The translations under genes and the position numbers were made by a program. Below, piece after piece: positions 49,612 to 60,300 of a stretch of 64,000 bases of DNA. Origin of the DNA: Pseudoalteromonas sp. N1230-9 (GTDB taxonomy: Bacteria; Pseudomonadota; Gammaproteobacteria; Enterobacterales; Alteromonadaceae); NCBI RefSeq assembly GCF_032716425.1, contig NZ_CP090420.1:124001-188000 (forward strand). The letters run 5' to 3'. The notes beneath the pieces are model-generated. The model did no database searches and was not told where the DNA came from. It saw only the letters and a program-made list of their open reading frames with translations. Within the stretch, counting starts at the first letter, position 1. Each line of letters opens with the position of its first letter.

Positions 49612-51273
49612 GTGGAAAAAATCTGGCTTAAGCGCTACCCAGAAGGTATGCCTGAAACAATCGACCCTGAGCATTATCACTCGTTACTCGACTTGTTTGA
49701 AAAAAGTTTTGCTGACTATAGTGACCTTCCAGCCTTTACCAATATGGGTAAAGAGTTGACCTACAGTGAGCTAGACAGTGCTACAAAACGTGTAGCATCG
49801 TATATTCAAAACGACCTTGGTCTAAAAAAAGGCGATAAAGTAGCGGTGATGATGCCGAACTTACTACAAACGCCTGTGACTATTTTAGGTATTCTTCGTG
49901 CTGGCTGTGTGGTGGTTAACGTAAATCCACTTTATACCGTGCGTGAATTAGAGCATCAATTAAATGACTCAGAGTCAGCAGCAATTTTCATTCTTGCCAA
50001 CTTTGCCGATACTCTAGAAAAAGCCCTTCCAAAAACCAATGTTAAACACATTGTTGTTACCCAAGTGGGTGATATGGTAGGTGGTCTTAAAAAGCACATT
50101 GTTAACTTTGTTGTTAAACACATCAAAAAAATGGTGCCAAGTTACTCACTACCAGATGTAATCAAGTTTTCAGATGCATTGGCAGGTGATGAAGCAAGCT
50201 ATAAAAAGCCTGATGTAGATTTAAACGATTTAGCGTTTTTACAATACACAGGTGGTACAACAGGTGTATCAAAAGGCGCAATGCTGTCGCATGGCAACAT
50301 GGTTGGTAACCTTGAACAAGTTTCGGGCTGTTTAGATACTGTTCTTGAGCGAGGCAAAGAAGTGGTTATTACGGCACTGCCGCTTTACCACATCTTTGCA
50401 CTGACTGCGAACTGCTTAACCTTTATGAAATACGGTGGTTTAAACGTACTTATTACTAACCCTCGCGATATGCCAGGTTTTGTAAAAGAGTTAGCACAAC
50501 ACAAATTTACTGCGGTGACGGGGGTAAATACGTTATTTAACGGCTTACTAAATACCCCAGGCTTTGCTGAACTAGATTTCTCAAGCTTAAAAATGTCACT
50601 TGGCGGTGGTATGGCGGTACAGCGCCCCGTTGCTGAAAAATGGCAAGCTGTAACGAAAACCAAATTAATGGAAGGTTATGGCTTAACTGAGTGTGCTCCA
50701 CTTGTAACAGTGAGCCCATACGATCTTGAAGGTTATAATGGTTCCATTGGTTTACCTGCACCAAGCACTGATATTAAGCTTATGCTTGAAAATGGTGAAG
50801 AAGCAGCGAAAGGTGAGCCTGGTGAGCTTTGGGTTAAAGGTCCGCAGGTTATGCAAGGTTACTATAACCGCCCAGATGCAACAGCCGAATGCTTAAAAGA
50901 TGGTTGGTTTGCAACAGGTGATATTGCAACTTACGATGATGAAGGTTTCTTCTATATTGTTGATCGTAAGAAAGACATGATTATCGTATCTGGCTTTAAT
51001 GTTTTCCCAAATGAGATTGAAGAAGTTGTTGCTATGCACGATGGCGTGCTTGAAGTGGCAGCGATTGGTGTTCCTCATGAGGTAAGTGGTGAACAAGTTA
51101 AAGTTTTTGTTGTGAAAAAAGATCAATCTTTAACTGAAAAAGATATAATAAAGCACTGTCGTGATAATTTAACGAACTATAAGGTACCTAAACTCGTTGA
51201 GTTTAGAGATGAATTACCAAAAACAAACGTTGGTAAGATTCTAAGAAGAGCCTTAAAGGACGAAAAGAAATAA
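49612..51273 (+). CDS. fadD: Long-chain fatty-acid--CoA ligase
   Basis: 553 residues, GTG start with AGGAGC. AMP-binding motif [56 protein letters not shown] and the catalytic Lys in [14 protein letters not shown] are seen. Activates exogenous fatty acids for beta-oxidation or lipid synthesis at the inner membrane. Confidence 0.95.
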   Translation: MEKIWLKRYPEGMPETIDPEHYHSLLDLFEKSFADYSDLPAFTNMGKELTYSELDSATKRVASYIQNDLGLKKGDKVAVMMPNLLQTPVTILGILRAGCVVVNVNPLYTVRELEHQLNDSESAAIFILANFADTLEKALPKTNVKHIVVTQVGDMVGGLKKHIVNFVVKHIKKMVPSYSLPDVIKFSDALAGDEASYKKPDVDLNDLAFLQYTGGTTGVSKGAMLSHGNMVGNLEQVSGCLDTVLERGKEVVITALPLYHIFALTANCLTFMKYGGLNVLITNPRDMPGFVKELAQHKFTAVTGVNTLFNGLLNTPGFAELDFSSLKMSLGGGMAVQRPVAEKWQAVTKTKLMEGYGLTECAPLVTVSPYDLEGYNGSIGLPAPSTDIKLMLENGEEAAKGEPGELWVKGPQVMQGYYNRPDATAECLKDGWFATGDIATYDDEGFFYIVDRKKDMIIVSGFNVFPNEIEEVVAMHDGVLEVAAIGVPHEVSGEQVKVFVVKKDQSLTEKDIIKHCRDNLTNYKVPKLVEFRDELPKTNVGKILRRALKDEKK

Positions 51274-51276
51274 TTA

Positions 51277-51300
51277 AAGCCGGCATCAGCCGGCTTTTTT
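51277..51300 (+). terminator. Intrinsic terminator after fadD
   Basis: AGCCGGC (51278-51284), loop ATCA, GCCGGCT (51289-51295), six T. Only 27 bases separate the stop and the rnd start region. Confidence 0.9.
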
Positions 51301-51321
51301 ATGTTTCCTATAGGAGTGTAA

Positions 51322-52452
51322 GTGCAATATCAACTGATCGAAACACAAAACCAATTAAATGATTTTGTAGAAAAAATTACAGGTAAACCGGTACTGGCAA
51401 TTGATACCGAGTTTATGCGTCGTCGCACACTGTATCCTGAAGTTGCACTTATTCAAGTATATGATGGTGAGCATTTAGCGTTAATCGACCCACTGGCTGA
51501 GTTGTCGCTTTTTGATTTTTGGCAAGTACTTAAAAACCCAGAAGTGCTAAAAGTACTGCATTCACCATCAGAAGATATTGAAGTGTTTCAAAAGTATGCT
51601 GGCTTTGTACCAACGCCGCTGTTTGATACCCAATTTGCACTGCAAATTTTAGGACATGGCAATTGCATGGGCTTTGCGCACATGGTGAGAGAGTTGCTTG
51701 ATATCGAAATTGATAAAAGTGAATCGCGCACTAACTGGTTACAACGTCCACTCACAGAAAAACAGCTAGATTACGCCGCTGCCGATACGTATCATTTACT
51801 GCCTTGTTTTGAAATTATCAAAAAACAAATTGATGAAGCTGGCTTTTTTGACATAGTGCTCAGTGAAAGCGAGTTAGTTGCGCAAAAACGTGCCTATCAA
51901 ACCCCTGCAGAGCAGCTTTACAAAGACATTAAAAATGCATGGCAATTACGACCGCATGATTTAGCTGTATTACGCGAACTTGCTGCATGGCGACGTGAAA
52001 AAGCAGAGCGCAAAAACCTTGCTCTTAACTTTGTGGTAAAAGAGCATAACATGGTCGAAATTGCCAAACGTAAGCCAACAAGCTTAAATGCACTTCGCAG
52101 AGTCCCTGGTGTTGAGTCGATGGAAGTTAACCGCTCTGGCGTCGAAATTTTAAAATGTATTGAACGTGGTAAAGCCATCCCTGTAAGCGAGCAACCAGCT
52201 CAATTAAAACGTTTAATTGATTTTCCGGCATACAAAAAAGCCGCTAAAGATATTAAACAAAAAATTACTAAAGCTGCAAAAGAGCAGGGTATTCCTGAAG
52301 ATGTATTAGCCTCTAAAAAACAGATTAATCAACTTATCAGCTGGAATTGGAAGCTCGATGATGAAGAACGTAAAGCTGCGTCAAAGCCAGACCTTTTTAA
52401 CTCATGGCGCTATGAGTTGGTGAAAGATGTACTCTTTGCTTGGGAAAAATAA
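51322..52452 (+). CDS. rnd: Ribonuclease D
   Basis: 376 residues, GTG start with TAGGAG. DEDD exonuclease residues in AIDTEFMRRRTLYPE, LHSPSEDIEVF, DTQFAL and LDYAAADTYHLLP, followed by the first HRDC domain (residues ~210-290). Trims 3' ends of tRNA and other small RNAs. Same order (fadD-rnd) as in enteric bacteria. Confidence 0.95.
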   Translation: MQYQLIETQNQLNDFVEKITGKPVLAIDTEFMRRRTLYPEVALIQVYDGEHLALIDPLAELSLFDFWQVLKNPEVLKVLHSPSEDIEVFQKYAGFVPTPLFDTQFALQILGHGNCMGFAHMVRELLDIEIDKSESRTNWLQRPLTEKQLDYAAADTYHLLPCFEIIKKQIDEAGFFDIVLSESELVAQKRAYQTPAEQLYKDIKNAWQLRPHDLAVLRELAAWRREKAERKNLALNFVVKEHNMVEIAKRKPTSLNALRRVPGVESMEVNRSGVEILKCIERGKAIPVSEQPAQLKRLIDFPAYKKAAKDIKQKITKAAKEQGIPEDVLASKKQINQLISWNWKLDDEERKAASKPDLFNSWRYELVKDVLFAWEK

Positions 52453-52586
52453 GGCTCGTTTAGTTTAAAAGAGCTTTGTTGTGGCTTTGTCTGATATGTG
52501 GCAGAGCCAACTCAAATACTATAAGTTCATCATTATAAAGTGTTTTTTGTTATAAGCTAGCTCTTTACTAATCGCCTAGTCGCCCA

Positions 52587-53102
52587 TTAAGAAAGCGAAT
52601 TAATCCATCTTGTTTTTCTTATCCATTCTCGCATAATTGGAAAGCCAGAGTTTGGACAAGTCATGTCCCACGCTTGCAATAACGGTTGACCAAACAATCC
52701 GCCATTTTCAAATAAATCGAAAAGGTTTTGTGCAGATCCTTTGTAAGACTTTTCATGGAAAATGAGCTCCATAGGTAAGCCTAAATATTTTACTGCAGCA
52801 ACTGACCAAGCTGTAGCGGCGATTTCTTCACCATGCATTGCTTGAGGCTCTCTCTTAATCGATAGACCATTTTTGTAAACATCACCCGTTAGCTGCTCGC
52901 GAAAAATAGGTTCGCACACAGCGATATGGCCTGCCTCGTGTAAAATATCTCCGGGATACTTAAGCTTATTTATATCTATTTGAAGAATTCCATTTTGAAT
53001 AAATAACCCAGGTAAAAGGGTTTTATTTTTAAGGTCAGTCATTTCATAAGCTATTTTTATTTCTGTTAAAAAATTTAAAATAGTCTCAATATAATTTTTC
53101 AT
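52587..53102 (-). CDS. Hypothetical protein with HEAGH zinc-peptidase-like motif
   Basis: 171 residues, ribosome-binding site GAGAGG. GDILHEAGHIAV holds an HExxH motif (H55, E56, H59); E92 in MHGEEIAATAWS is a possible third ligand, as in gluzincins. No signal peptide and no membrane span, so it is cytosolic or an effector-like minimal peptidase. No family recognised. It lies alone, opposite to its neighbours, next to the AT-rich 480-base gap that opens the accessory region. Confidence 0.65.
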   Translation of the reverse strand: MKNYIETILNFLTEIKIAYEMTDLKNKTLLPGLFIQNGILQIDINKLKYPGDILHEAGHIAVCEPIFREQLTGDVYKNGLSIKREPQAMHGEEIAATAWSVAAVKYLGLPMELIFHEKSYKGSAQNLFDLFENGGLFGQPLLQAWDMTCPNSGFPIMREWIRKTRWINSLS

Positions 53103-53584
53103 ATTAGAGATCCTCTCTAAAAAATGAGGGAAGAACAGTGAAAACTTTTTGGAATGCTATAAACGTGGATCTCGAAAGTTTATTTTCGAGAATGAAATAA
53201 CAAGCTATTTTCCATCTGAAAAGATATTTTTTCAAATTTGTTCATGGCAAGCTTTTCTGTGATTTTCTCTTCAAATACTGGCTGAATCCTAGCAAATAAA
53301 TATGGTTAATAATATTTACCACACTTGATAGTATTTTCATTTTATTAATTTATTTTATGCCATTTTTTCAAAGTAGCACTAGGTAATTGGTAATGCAATG
53401 TCCTGTAATAAAGTGTAATAAATAATTTGTTGTTTTAAGTGTACCCTTAAATTGTAAATAACAGTATTAAAACTATACTGATGTAACTCGCTTTGATCTA
53501 AAACAGCGTGACATTGTTTAGTTAAAGATAAAATTATCTATAACTATAGGTATTGGCAATTTAACAAATCTGAGTTTTTATTAC
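53103..53584. other. AT-rich intergenic region before the methyltransferase gene
   Basis: 482 bases with no credible gene. Holds a stem-loop CTCGAAA / TTTCGAG at about 53167-53186 and long A/T-rich stretches. It probably carries the divergent promoters of the HEAGH gene and of the accessory operon that follows. No mobile-element ends seen. Confidence 0.45.
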
Positions 53585-54838
53585 ATGGATAGAATAGACG
53601 GTACAAACAATAAGACTTTATACGATTTCGCTAACCCTGAGATAGACACGTTACTCAAACACTCTGTCAGAACACAGTTGGAATCATTGCTGAAGACTTC
53701 TATTAGTGTTGAACAAAGGCTCGTTGTATTGCAACAGAGTTTTGTTGAAGCTATGACGTTGGCACTTTCTGAAATAACTGCCCCTCACACTCAATTAGTG
53801 AAAACATTTGAAAATATGTATGACCAAGCAGTGCTGTCTATGGCCGTTGCGGGATTAAGCCAAGAGCAACTTACGCATCAGTATATTTCAGCGACGGGTT
53901 TGATTATGTCACCCTATAACTGTAAGCACACAATAAAGGATATATACCGGATAAAGGGATATGCACGCGGGCTCGATAAAGCAATTCAAGGTAAGTTAAA
54001 AAATAAATCCTCAATTAATGTGTTGTATCCAGCATGTGGCCCTTTCGCCCCTTTATTACTACCTTTACTTAGTTATTACAAAGAGACTCAAACTTTCAAG
54101 CCGAGCCAAATCCAAGTGACACTTGTGGATATTCAGCCCGGTGCAATATTAACCCTTAAACAGCTCGTTAGTGATTTACAGCTAGAAGAGTATATTTCAC
54201 TTATTGAAGAGGCCGATGCGACCGTATTTGAGCCAGAAAATACGATTGATCTTTTAGTGTTAGAAGCGATGCAACATGGTTTTACGAAAGAGGGTCAATT
54301 AAGTATTGCTAAACATTTAGTAAAATACTTATCCATAGACGGTTGGATGATCCCGCAAAATGTGTCTGTAAAAGGTATGATGGTTGTTGGGGAAACTGAG
54401 TTTAATCAGCAATGGAAAACTCAAGAGTTTAGTCATTCAAGTAATGTAGCTAATGAGGCACAACAAGACCGAGTGGAACTGGGCGAAATCCTTAAGATCA
54501 ATAAGTCTACTTTGTTAGAAATGCACGAGCTTGAACTTGAAGGCGGCATAAAAGTAATCCCTGCGAATCAAATTGTACTACCTAAGGGTGTCGAAGATAT
54601 GAGCAAACGTATCTTTGCGGTCTATGCCCACATAGAAACCTTCGCGCAAGAAGAGGTTGGCCAATATGATTCAGGGATCACACATCCAAGACCAGATAAT
54701 AGCGTTTACATAGATCTTAAACCTAAAGATATTGAACATACTCACTTTGTTGCTAGTAGCGGGGATACCATTCAGTTTTACTATCAACTTACTGGGCTGC
54801 CGGGTTTTGTGCCTGTAAAAGTACAGGAGAGTATATGA
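53585..54838 (+). CDS. PRMT-like SAM-dependent methyltransferase
   Basis: 417 residues. The Rossmann motif I is VLYPACGPFAPLLLPLL (C151-G152), motif post-I VTLVDIQPGA (D182), then LVLEAMQHGFTKEGQ with E227, and DGWMIPQNVSVKG (D252-P257). This order (acidic loop, then DGxxIP) is that of protein-arginine-type methyltransferases. The N-terminal 140 residues are helical and of unknown fold. It overlaps the formyltransferase gene (ATGA), so they are made together. Substrate unknown. Confidence 0.7.
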   Translation: MDRIDGTNNKTLYDFANPEIDTLLKHSVRTQLESLLKTSISVEQRLVVLQQSFVEAMTLALSEITAPHTQLVKTFENMYDQAVLSMAVAGLSQEQLTHQYISATGLIMSPYNCKHTIKDIYRIKGYARGLDKAIQGKLKNKSSINVLYPACGPFAPLLLPLLSYYKETQTFKPSQIQVTLVDIQPGAILTLKQLVSDLQLEEYISLIEEADATVFEPENTIDLLVLEAMQHGFTKEGQLSIAKHLVKYLSIDGWMIPQNVSVKGMMVVGETEFNQQWKTQEFSHSSNVANEAQQDRVELGEILKINKSTLLEMHELELEGGIKVIPANQIVLPKGVEDMSKRIFAVYAHIETFAQEEVGQYDSGITHPRPDNSVYIDLKPKDIEHTHFVASSGDTIQFYYQLTGLPGFVPVKVQESI

Positions 54839-55794
54839 TGCAAAGGTATGCGGTGTTTACGGGTAGTTGCCTTAGTGTCCCTGTCATCGAGTATTTAGAT
54901 CAAGTTGGACTGCTGGCATGTGTTGTGTTGCCAGATTCTGGTGAAAACTCAGACCTCTCACAATTACAGCAGTGGTTAGAGCAAAAGCAGGTAGTCATGC
55001 TGAAGTATGACAAAAAAGATGACAAGCCCCTCATTAAGCAACTAGATCACATGGGCGTGGAGTGCGGTGTCATTTATTTGTTTAGACATAAAATTAAGAC
55101 AACACTTATCCAGTATTTTCAAGAACACTTAGTCAATATTCATCCAAGTCCACTGCCGGATTATAGAGGGCCTCAACCGATATATTGGCAGCTCCGTAAG
55201 GGTGAAAGTAGTACAAAACTAACTCTTCATAAAGTAAATGAAGAGTTAGACAGTGGGGATATTGGTTGCGAAGTCGAAATAGATATTCATCCTTTTGATA
55301 CTAATAAGTGTCTTCACCAAAAAATGGCTCAAGCCTTGCCATATTTAGTTTCTCAGTTTGTCCAAATCGAGCAAAGTGGTGGTGCAGTATGGCGACAACA
55401 AGAGCAAGGAACAAGCCTTAAAACTGCACCACAAATTATACACTCTGATTTATTGGTAGATTGGCGACAACATAGTGCAAGAGAAGTCGCCAATATGGCA
55501 CGAGCGGGTAATGCAGATATCGCGTGTGCATTGTTCCAATATCGCCAAAATGTATTTCAGTTGCTGCAAGCAACGCCTGTTGAATGTAATTTGGTTGGTG
55601 TCAAAGCAGGAACGGTTGTGCAATTAGATAAAAATGCAGGGCTTGTTGTTAAAACCGATGATTGCGCCGTGCGCTTAGATATCATAGGCGCGCAACAAGG
55701 TGTATTTGATGGCTATCGTTTCGCATTGTTATTTTCGCTTGAACCTGGTATGGAGCTTAGCTGCGGTGCTAATTATGAAAGTAGAGTTATTTAA
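54835..55794 (+). CDS. Fmt-like formyltransferase
   Basis: 319 residues, RBS AGGAGA; ATG at 54835 or 54838. The formyltransferase core is complete: N101, H103 (VNIHPSPLPDYRGPQPIYWQL) and D142 (LDSGDIG) form the usual Asn-His-Asp site for N10-formyl-tetrahydrofolate. A C-terminal OB-like region follows. It is much more divergent than Fmt, and its coupling to a PRMT-like methyltransferase suggests a specialised substrate, such as a sugar nucleotide, peptide or small molecule, not initiator tRNA. The substrate is an inference. Confidence 0.78.
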   Translation: MMQRYAVFTGSCLSVPVIEYLDQVGLLACVVLPDSGENSDLSQLQQWLEQKQVVMLKYDKKDDKPLIKQLDHMGVECGVIYLFRHKIKTTLIQYFQEHLVNIHPSPLPDYRGPQPIYWQLRKGESSTKLTLHKVNEELDSGDIGCEVEIDIHPFDTNKCLHQKMAQALPYLVSQFVQIEQSGGAVWRQQEQGTSLKTAPQIIHSDLLVDWRQHSAREVANMARAGNADIACALFQYRQNVFQLLQATPVECNLVGVKAGTVVQLDKNAGLVVKTDDCAVRLDIIGAQQGVFDGYRFALLFSLEPGMELSCGANYESRVI

Positions 55795-55930
55795 GATCAA
55801 AACGTATTGATAAATATAAGCTAATTTTTAGAGGCTTAGTTAAGATAGAACTGATAGTGGCTTGTCTGGTGTATTTATCAATTCTGCATTCTAACTATGC
55901 GCTGACATTAACCTCAGAAGCGAGATAGGT

Positions 55931-56416
55931 ATGAATATAAAGATCAATCTAACTAATCGTTATGATTTTGAGTTGCTCATTTACCCATTTAATGGGGGCA
56001 ATTATCCACGTGCAAATGATGCACAGAAGGTTGCCCCTAAAGAGGGAAGGGGGGAGATTGTGGTTAAAAGCGGTGAGTGTAGCGTTGTTGATATACCCGG
56101 AATGGGTTCACTGCTGGTGCAGTTTTTAGGAGAACAAAGACTGGAAAACATTCACGATCGGTTTTGTGAGGAGCCGAGTAACTTCGACAAGTATGAACAA
56201 ATGGCTTTGATACGCTACAAAACGACAGAGTTATATTGGCGTTTTCCAAGCAGTGACGACGATGCGCAGTTGCAATTAAGTGTTAATGAACTAGGTACGG
56301 TTTGTTTAGATAAAGTACTTTCCGGTGAGGCGCTTAAGGTTTCGTTACCAGAGTTTTTTATTCCTCCAGTATTTAATGCAGGGTTACCAGGTACAACAAC
56401 CCCCGATCCTGAATAA
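55931..56416 (+). CDS. Hypothetical protein, unknown
   Basis: 161 residues with AGATAGGT-type site. Looks all-beta (INLTNRYDFELLIYPFNGG, GEIVVKSGECSVVDIPGMGSLLVQF), no signal peptide. C-terminal end FFIPPVFNAGLPGTTTPDPE is Pro/Thr-rich. No family recognised. Placed between the formyltransferase and the tail-collar gene, on the same strand. Confidence 0.55.
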   Translation: MNIKINLTNRYDFELLIYPFNGGNYPRANDAQKVAPKEGRGEIVVKSGECSVVDIPGMGSLLVQFLGEQRLENIHDRFCEEPSNFDKYEQMALIRYKTTELYWRFPSSDDDAQLQLSVNELGTVCLDKVLSGEALKVSLPEFFIPPVFNAGLPGTTTPDPE

Positions 56417-56551
56417 ATTGATCCATATAAAATTTTAAGTAATGAGTAGTAAGCAGTAAAAGAAAAAAGAGTAACTAAAAGGCTTGTGTTGCCGCTGATT
56501 TCGTAACAACACAATCACAACAAGGTATGTAAATTATTTAGAGGAATCAAC

Positions 56552-57163
56552 ATGGCTACTGAACCCTTTATTGGAACTATGACAACTTTTGGCGGCACAT
56601 TCACGATTGAGAACTGGGCAATGTGTTTCGGCCAAATCCAAGCAATTAGCGATAACACGGCGCTGTTCTCATTACTTGGAGCCCAGTATGGTGGTGATGC
56701 TCGCAGCACATTTGGCTTGCCTGACTTGCGTGGGCGTAGTCCAGTTGGACATGGGCAAATGCCTGGCGGACAAGACTATAGGCAAGGTTTTAAAATGGGT
56801 CGCGAGTTTATCACTTTGACAGTTCCACAAATGCCAACACATACCCACACCGCTGTTTTTACAGCTAGTGGCGATACTGCTGCGAGTGGCTCTTTACAGG
56901 TGGCGACTAATCCTGCGTCGACAGGAACACCAACATCAGACACGTATATAGGCGCAAATACTAGTCCAGGTTTCTTTAAACCAGGTTTGGGTGGAGCCGA
57001 TTTAGTTGAGATCAAAGGGCTAAATATTCAAGACGGTGGTTCTGGTGGGGGAACGGTTACAAACCTTGATACTGGCTCTAGTTCGCCAGTTAATATAGTT
57101 AACCCAGTATTACCGCTCAATTGGTTAATTGCTTTGCAGGGAATTTATCCCTCTCGTGCATAG
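56552..57163 (+). CDS. Phage tail collar / microcystin-dependent-type protein
   Basis: 203 residues, AGAGGAA site. The N-terminal tail-collar domain reads TFGGTFTIENWAMCFGQIQAIS, ALFSLLGAQYGGDARSTFGLPDLRGRSPVG. A His-rich PQMPTHTHTAVF segment and a Gly/Ser/Thr-rich C-terminal part follow, ending NWLIALQGIYPSRA. No other phage gene is near, so it is one of the stand-alone Mdp-like proteins of bacteria. By family it is a trimeric receptor-binding or surface fibre. No signal peptide is seen. Confidence 0.85.
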   Translation: MATEPFIGTMTTFGGTFTIENWAMCFGQIQAISDNTALFSLLGAQYGGDARSTFGLPDLRGRSPVGHGQMPGGQDYRQGFKMGREFITLTVPQMPTHTHTAVFTASGDTAASGSLQVATNPASTGTPTSDTYIGANTSPGFFKPGLGGADLVEIKGLNIQDGGSGGGTVTNLDTGSSSPVNIVNPVLPLNWLIALQGIYPSRA

Positions 57164-57330
57164 TTGTTTGTCATAGGACTAGCTTTCCAACAGAGTTAGT
57201 CCTTTATGCATTGTGGGTTGAAAAAATTATTTGATTTTAGTGCCGTTATAAAAATTAATGTGCCTACCACGTAGATGGGATTGTTTAATGTCTCTTTTTT
57301 GTTGTGTAAATATAAATGTTTGGTCGAGTT

Positions 57331-60300
57331 ATGAATAGTAAGCATCTTTTAAGCTCTAACTGGGGGCGATATCACCTATTGAATGGTAAGTTTAACTTTA
57401 CGAAACTTACTTTGCTTTTATCTGCGGTTTTTAGTACTAGTGCAATAGCAAGTACATTTACTTTTGATAATAGCGCAAATAATACAGGGGATGGCTCGAC
57501 TACGTTCACTTCAACCAGTGACGGTGTGACGCTGACAGCGACTCAATCTGCAGGTAGAACAATTAGTTACCAAAATGTTTTATCGGGGTTTATGGTACCA
57601 ACTACTTCTCAGTCCGGAGAAACTTGGACGATGTCCTTTAGTTCGAATATTAGCATTACGCAATTTGATCTCGGGCAGTTTAGTGGTGGTGGAGTTGGTG
57701 GAACCTATACGTTTACTCCAGATAGTGGAACGGCAGTTACAATTTCTGATAATGACCCTGACTGGAGTGGTGACAGTTTAGCAACATTAACGGCATCCGA
57801 CTGGACCTCTGTATCAACGGTTGTTGTTAGTTATGTGGGTGGAGGGTTCAATGGACACAATTTAGGCATTGACAATATTGAGTTTATGCTGGCGCCTTCA
57901 GATAGCACTGCACCACTCATTAGTGAAGTGACACCTGTTACTACCCCAACTAACGATAACACGCCTAATTACACATTTACTACCGATGAGGCTGGTACCT
58001 TGTCTGTAGGTGGTAGCTGTGGTACGTCGACATCTACAACTATCGGTGGTACAGGTAATCAAACTATAACTTTAACTCAAACTGATAATTCAACAGCCTT
58101 GTCTGACGGCACCTACAGCAACTGTACTATCACTGTGACCGATGCAGCTAATAATCCTAGTTCAGTTTTGAATATAACCAGTTTCACAGTGGATACTACA
58201 GCGCCAGCGGTTGCAGAAGTGACCGCAGTGACCACTCCAGGGAGTGACAGTACTCCAAGCTATACATTTAGTACCACTGAAACGGGCACACTATCAGTAG
58301 GAGGGAGTTGTGGCACCTCAAGTTCAACAACGATTAGTTCAACAGGTAACCAAACCATTACTCTGACGCAAACCGATAACAGCACACCGCTCGTCGATGG
58401 TACATACAGTAATTGTACGATTACAATAACGGATGCTGCGGGTAATGCTAATACGCCACTGGCGATAACTGCTTTTACAATTGACAGTATAGGGCCTACG
58501 TTTGATGGGACAAATTCGACGCCAAGTGATGATGCTACAGGTGTTGCAGGAAATGCGAATATCGTTGTCGACTTTAATGAAAATATATCCCTTGGAACGG
58601 GGAACATTACTATTCGTGACATCAGTGGTAGTAGTGACTTTGAAGTATTTAATGTAACAACTGAGAGCGATGGTACGACGACAAGCCCAAGTGCCGGCCG
58701 CATCGGTATTACAAATGATAAAATTTATATAAACCCTAGCAATAATTTAACGGGTAATCGTAACTACGCTATTCGTATTGATGCAACTGCTGTTGATGAT
58801 TCTGCGGGAAACAGCTTTCTAGGTATTAATGATGATACAAGCTTTAATTTCTCGACAGGTAACACTGCACCTGCAGTTGATTTAGATTCAACGAGCGGCA
58901 GTGACGATAGCAGTGTATCATTCTCTGAAGGGGCTGGAGCGGTAAATATTGCAGCGAATGCGGTTGTGACAGAAACAGATGGCGACACGATAACAACCAT
59001 TACCGTAAGTCTTACAAACGATCAAGATGGTGTATCTGAAGGGTTAAATATTAGTGCATCAGCCCAAGATGCATTGACGGGAGTTTCAGGGTCGTCTGAT
59101 ATTACGCTACAAGATACAATATCTATAACGGGTGCAACTGCTTCTGCTGCAGAAGTGCAAACCTTCCTACAGGCCGTCACTTACAACAATACTTCCAGTT
59201 CACCGAATCAAACGTCTAGAACCGTCACCGTTGTCATAAATGACGGTACAGATAATAGTACCTCTCGCACAGCGACTATTTCTGTGAGTAATCTCACAGC
59301 GGCGAGCAGTACTGCAGCCAGTTTTAATACAACAAACGGCACGAATTTATCTCCAGCAATTACCTTCACCAGTGATGATGAAACACTGACTATTGCTGAT
59401 CCCAGCCATATTGTCGGCTCAATTGCAGATGGTGGCGCGGGTACTGATATCTTGTCTGTAGCAACAGGCTCTAATCTAGCTAATTTTACGACATTAACTA
59501 ATTTCGAAACATTAACGCCAGAAAATGATGGATCTCTGACACTTACAGAAACGCAGCATGATGCGTTTACCACGATCAATGGCTCAGGTACTAACCAATT
59601 TACAATATCGAGTGCTGATGGAGATCAAACCCTAATCGGTGATAGCGATATCGAGTCTTATGTGCTGGGTGCGGCAATGAGCTTTACACTGGCTAGTTCT
59701 GCGCAGAGTGTTACGGGAAGCACGGGAGTTGATACTATAGATGTTGCAGGTTTTACGACGACAGGTACGCTTGCAGGTGGTGCGGGTACAGATACGTTAC
59801 GAGCGGATACTGGCGCAAACATCAGTGGTGCAACGCTTAGCAGCTTTGAGTCATTGACCTTGAGTGATAATGCGTCAGTCACTATGACGGAAGCTCAGCA
59901 TGACAGCTTCTCAACAATCACAGCTGCGGCAACCGAGACGATTACAATCAGTGATGTGAGTGATGGTTTAACGGGTAATAGTGCAATTGAAACTTACATA
60001 CTTTCAGCAGCTAACTCCTTTACGCTCGGAGCTGTTGGGCAAAGCGTAACAGGCAGCAGTGGTGACGATACAGTAAATGTAGGCACATTGAATGCAACGG
60101 GAACGCTGGCTGGAGGAAGTGGTACAGATACACTCATACTCAGCAATAGTGGGAATATTGCTGGCGCAACGGTTAGTGGTTTTGAAAATTTATCAGTAGC
60201 AGAAAATGGTTCAGCTACAATTTCGGTAGCGCAATTATCGTCGTTTACCGGAACAGTTTCTGGTAGTGGAAGTGAGTCTTTAACACTGTCAGGCGACGGT

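Noticed and set aside
53585..55794. Initiator-tRNA formyltransferase (fmt) with def
   Set aside because: The protein is too divergent, no def or rsmB is near, and it is coupled to an unrelated methyltransferase.
56552..57163. Tail-collar gene as evidence for a prophage
   Set aside because: No integrase, capsid, terminase, lysis or other tail genes occur within the window; stand-alone members of this family are common.
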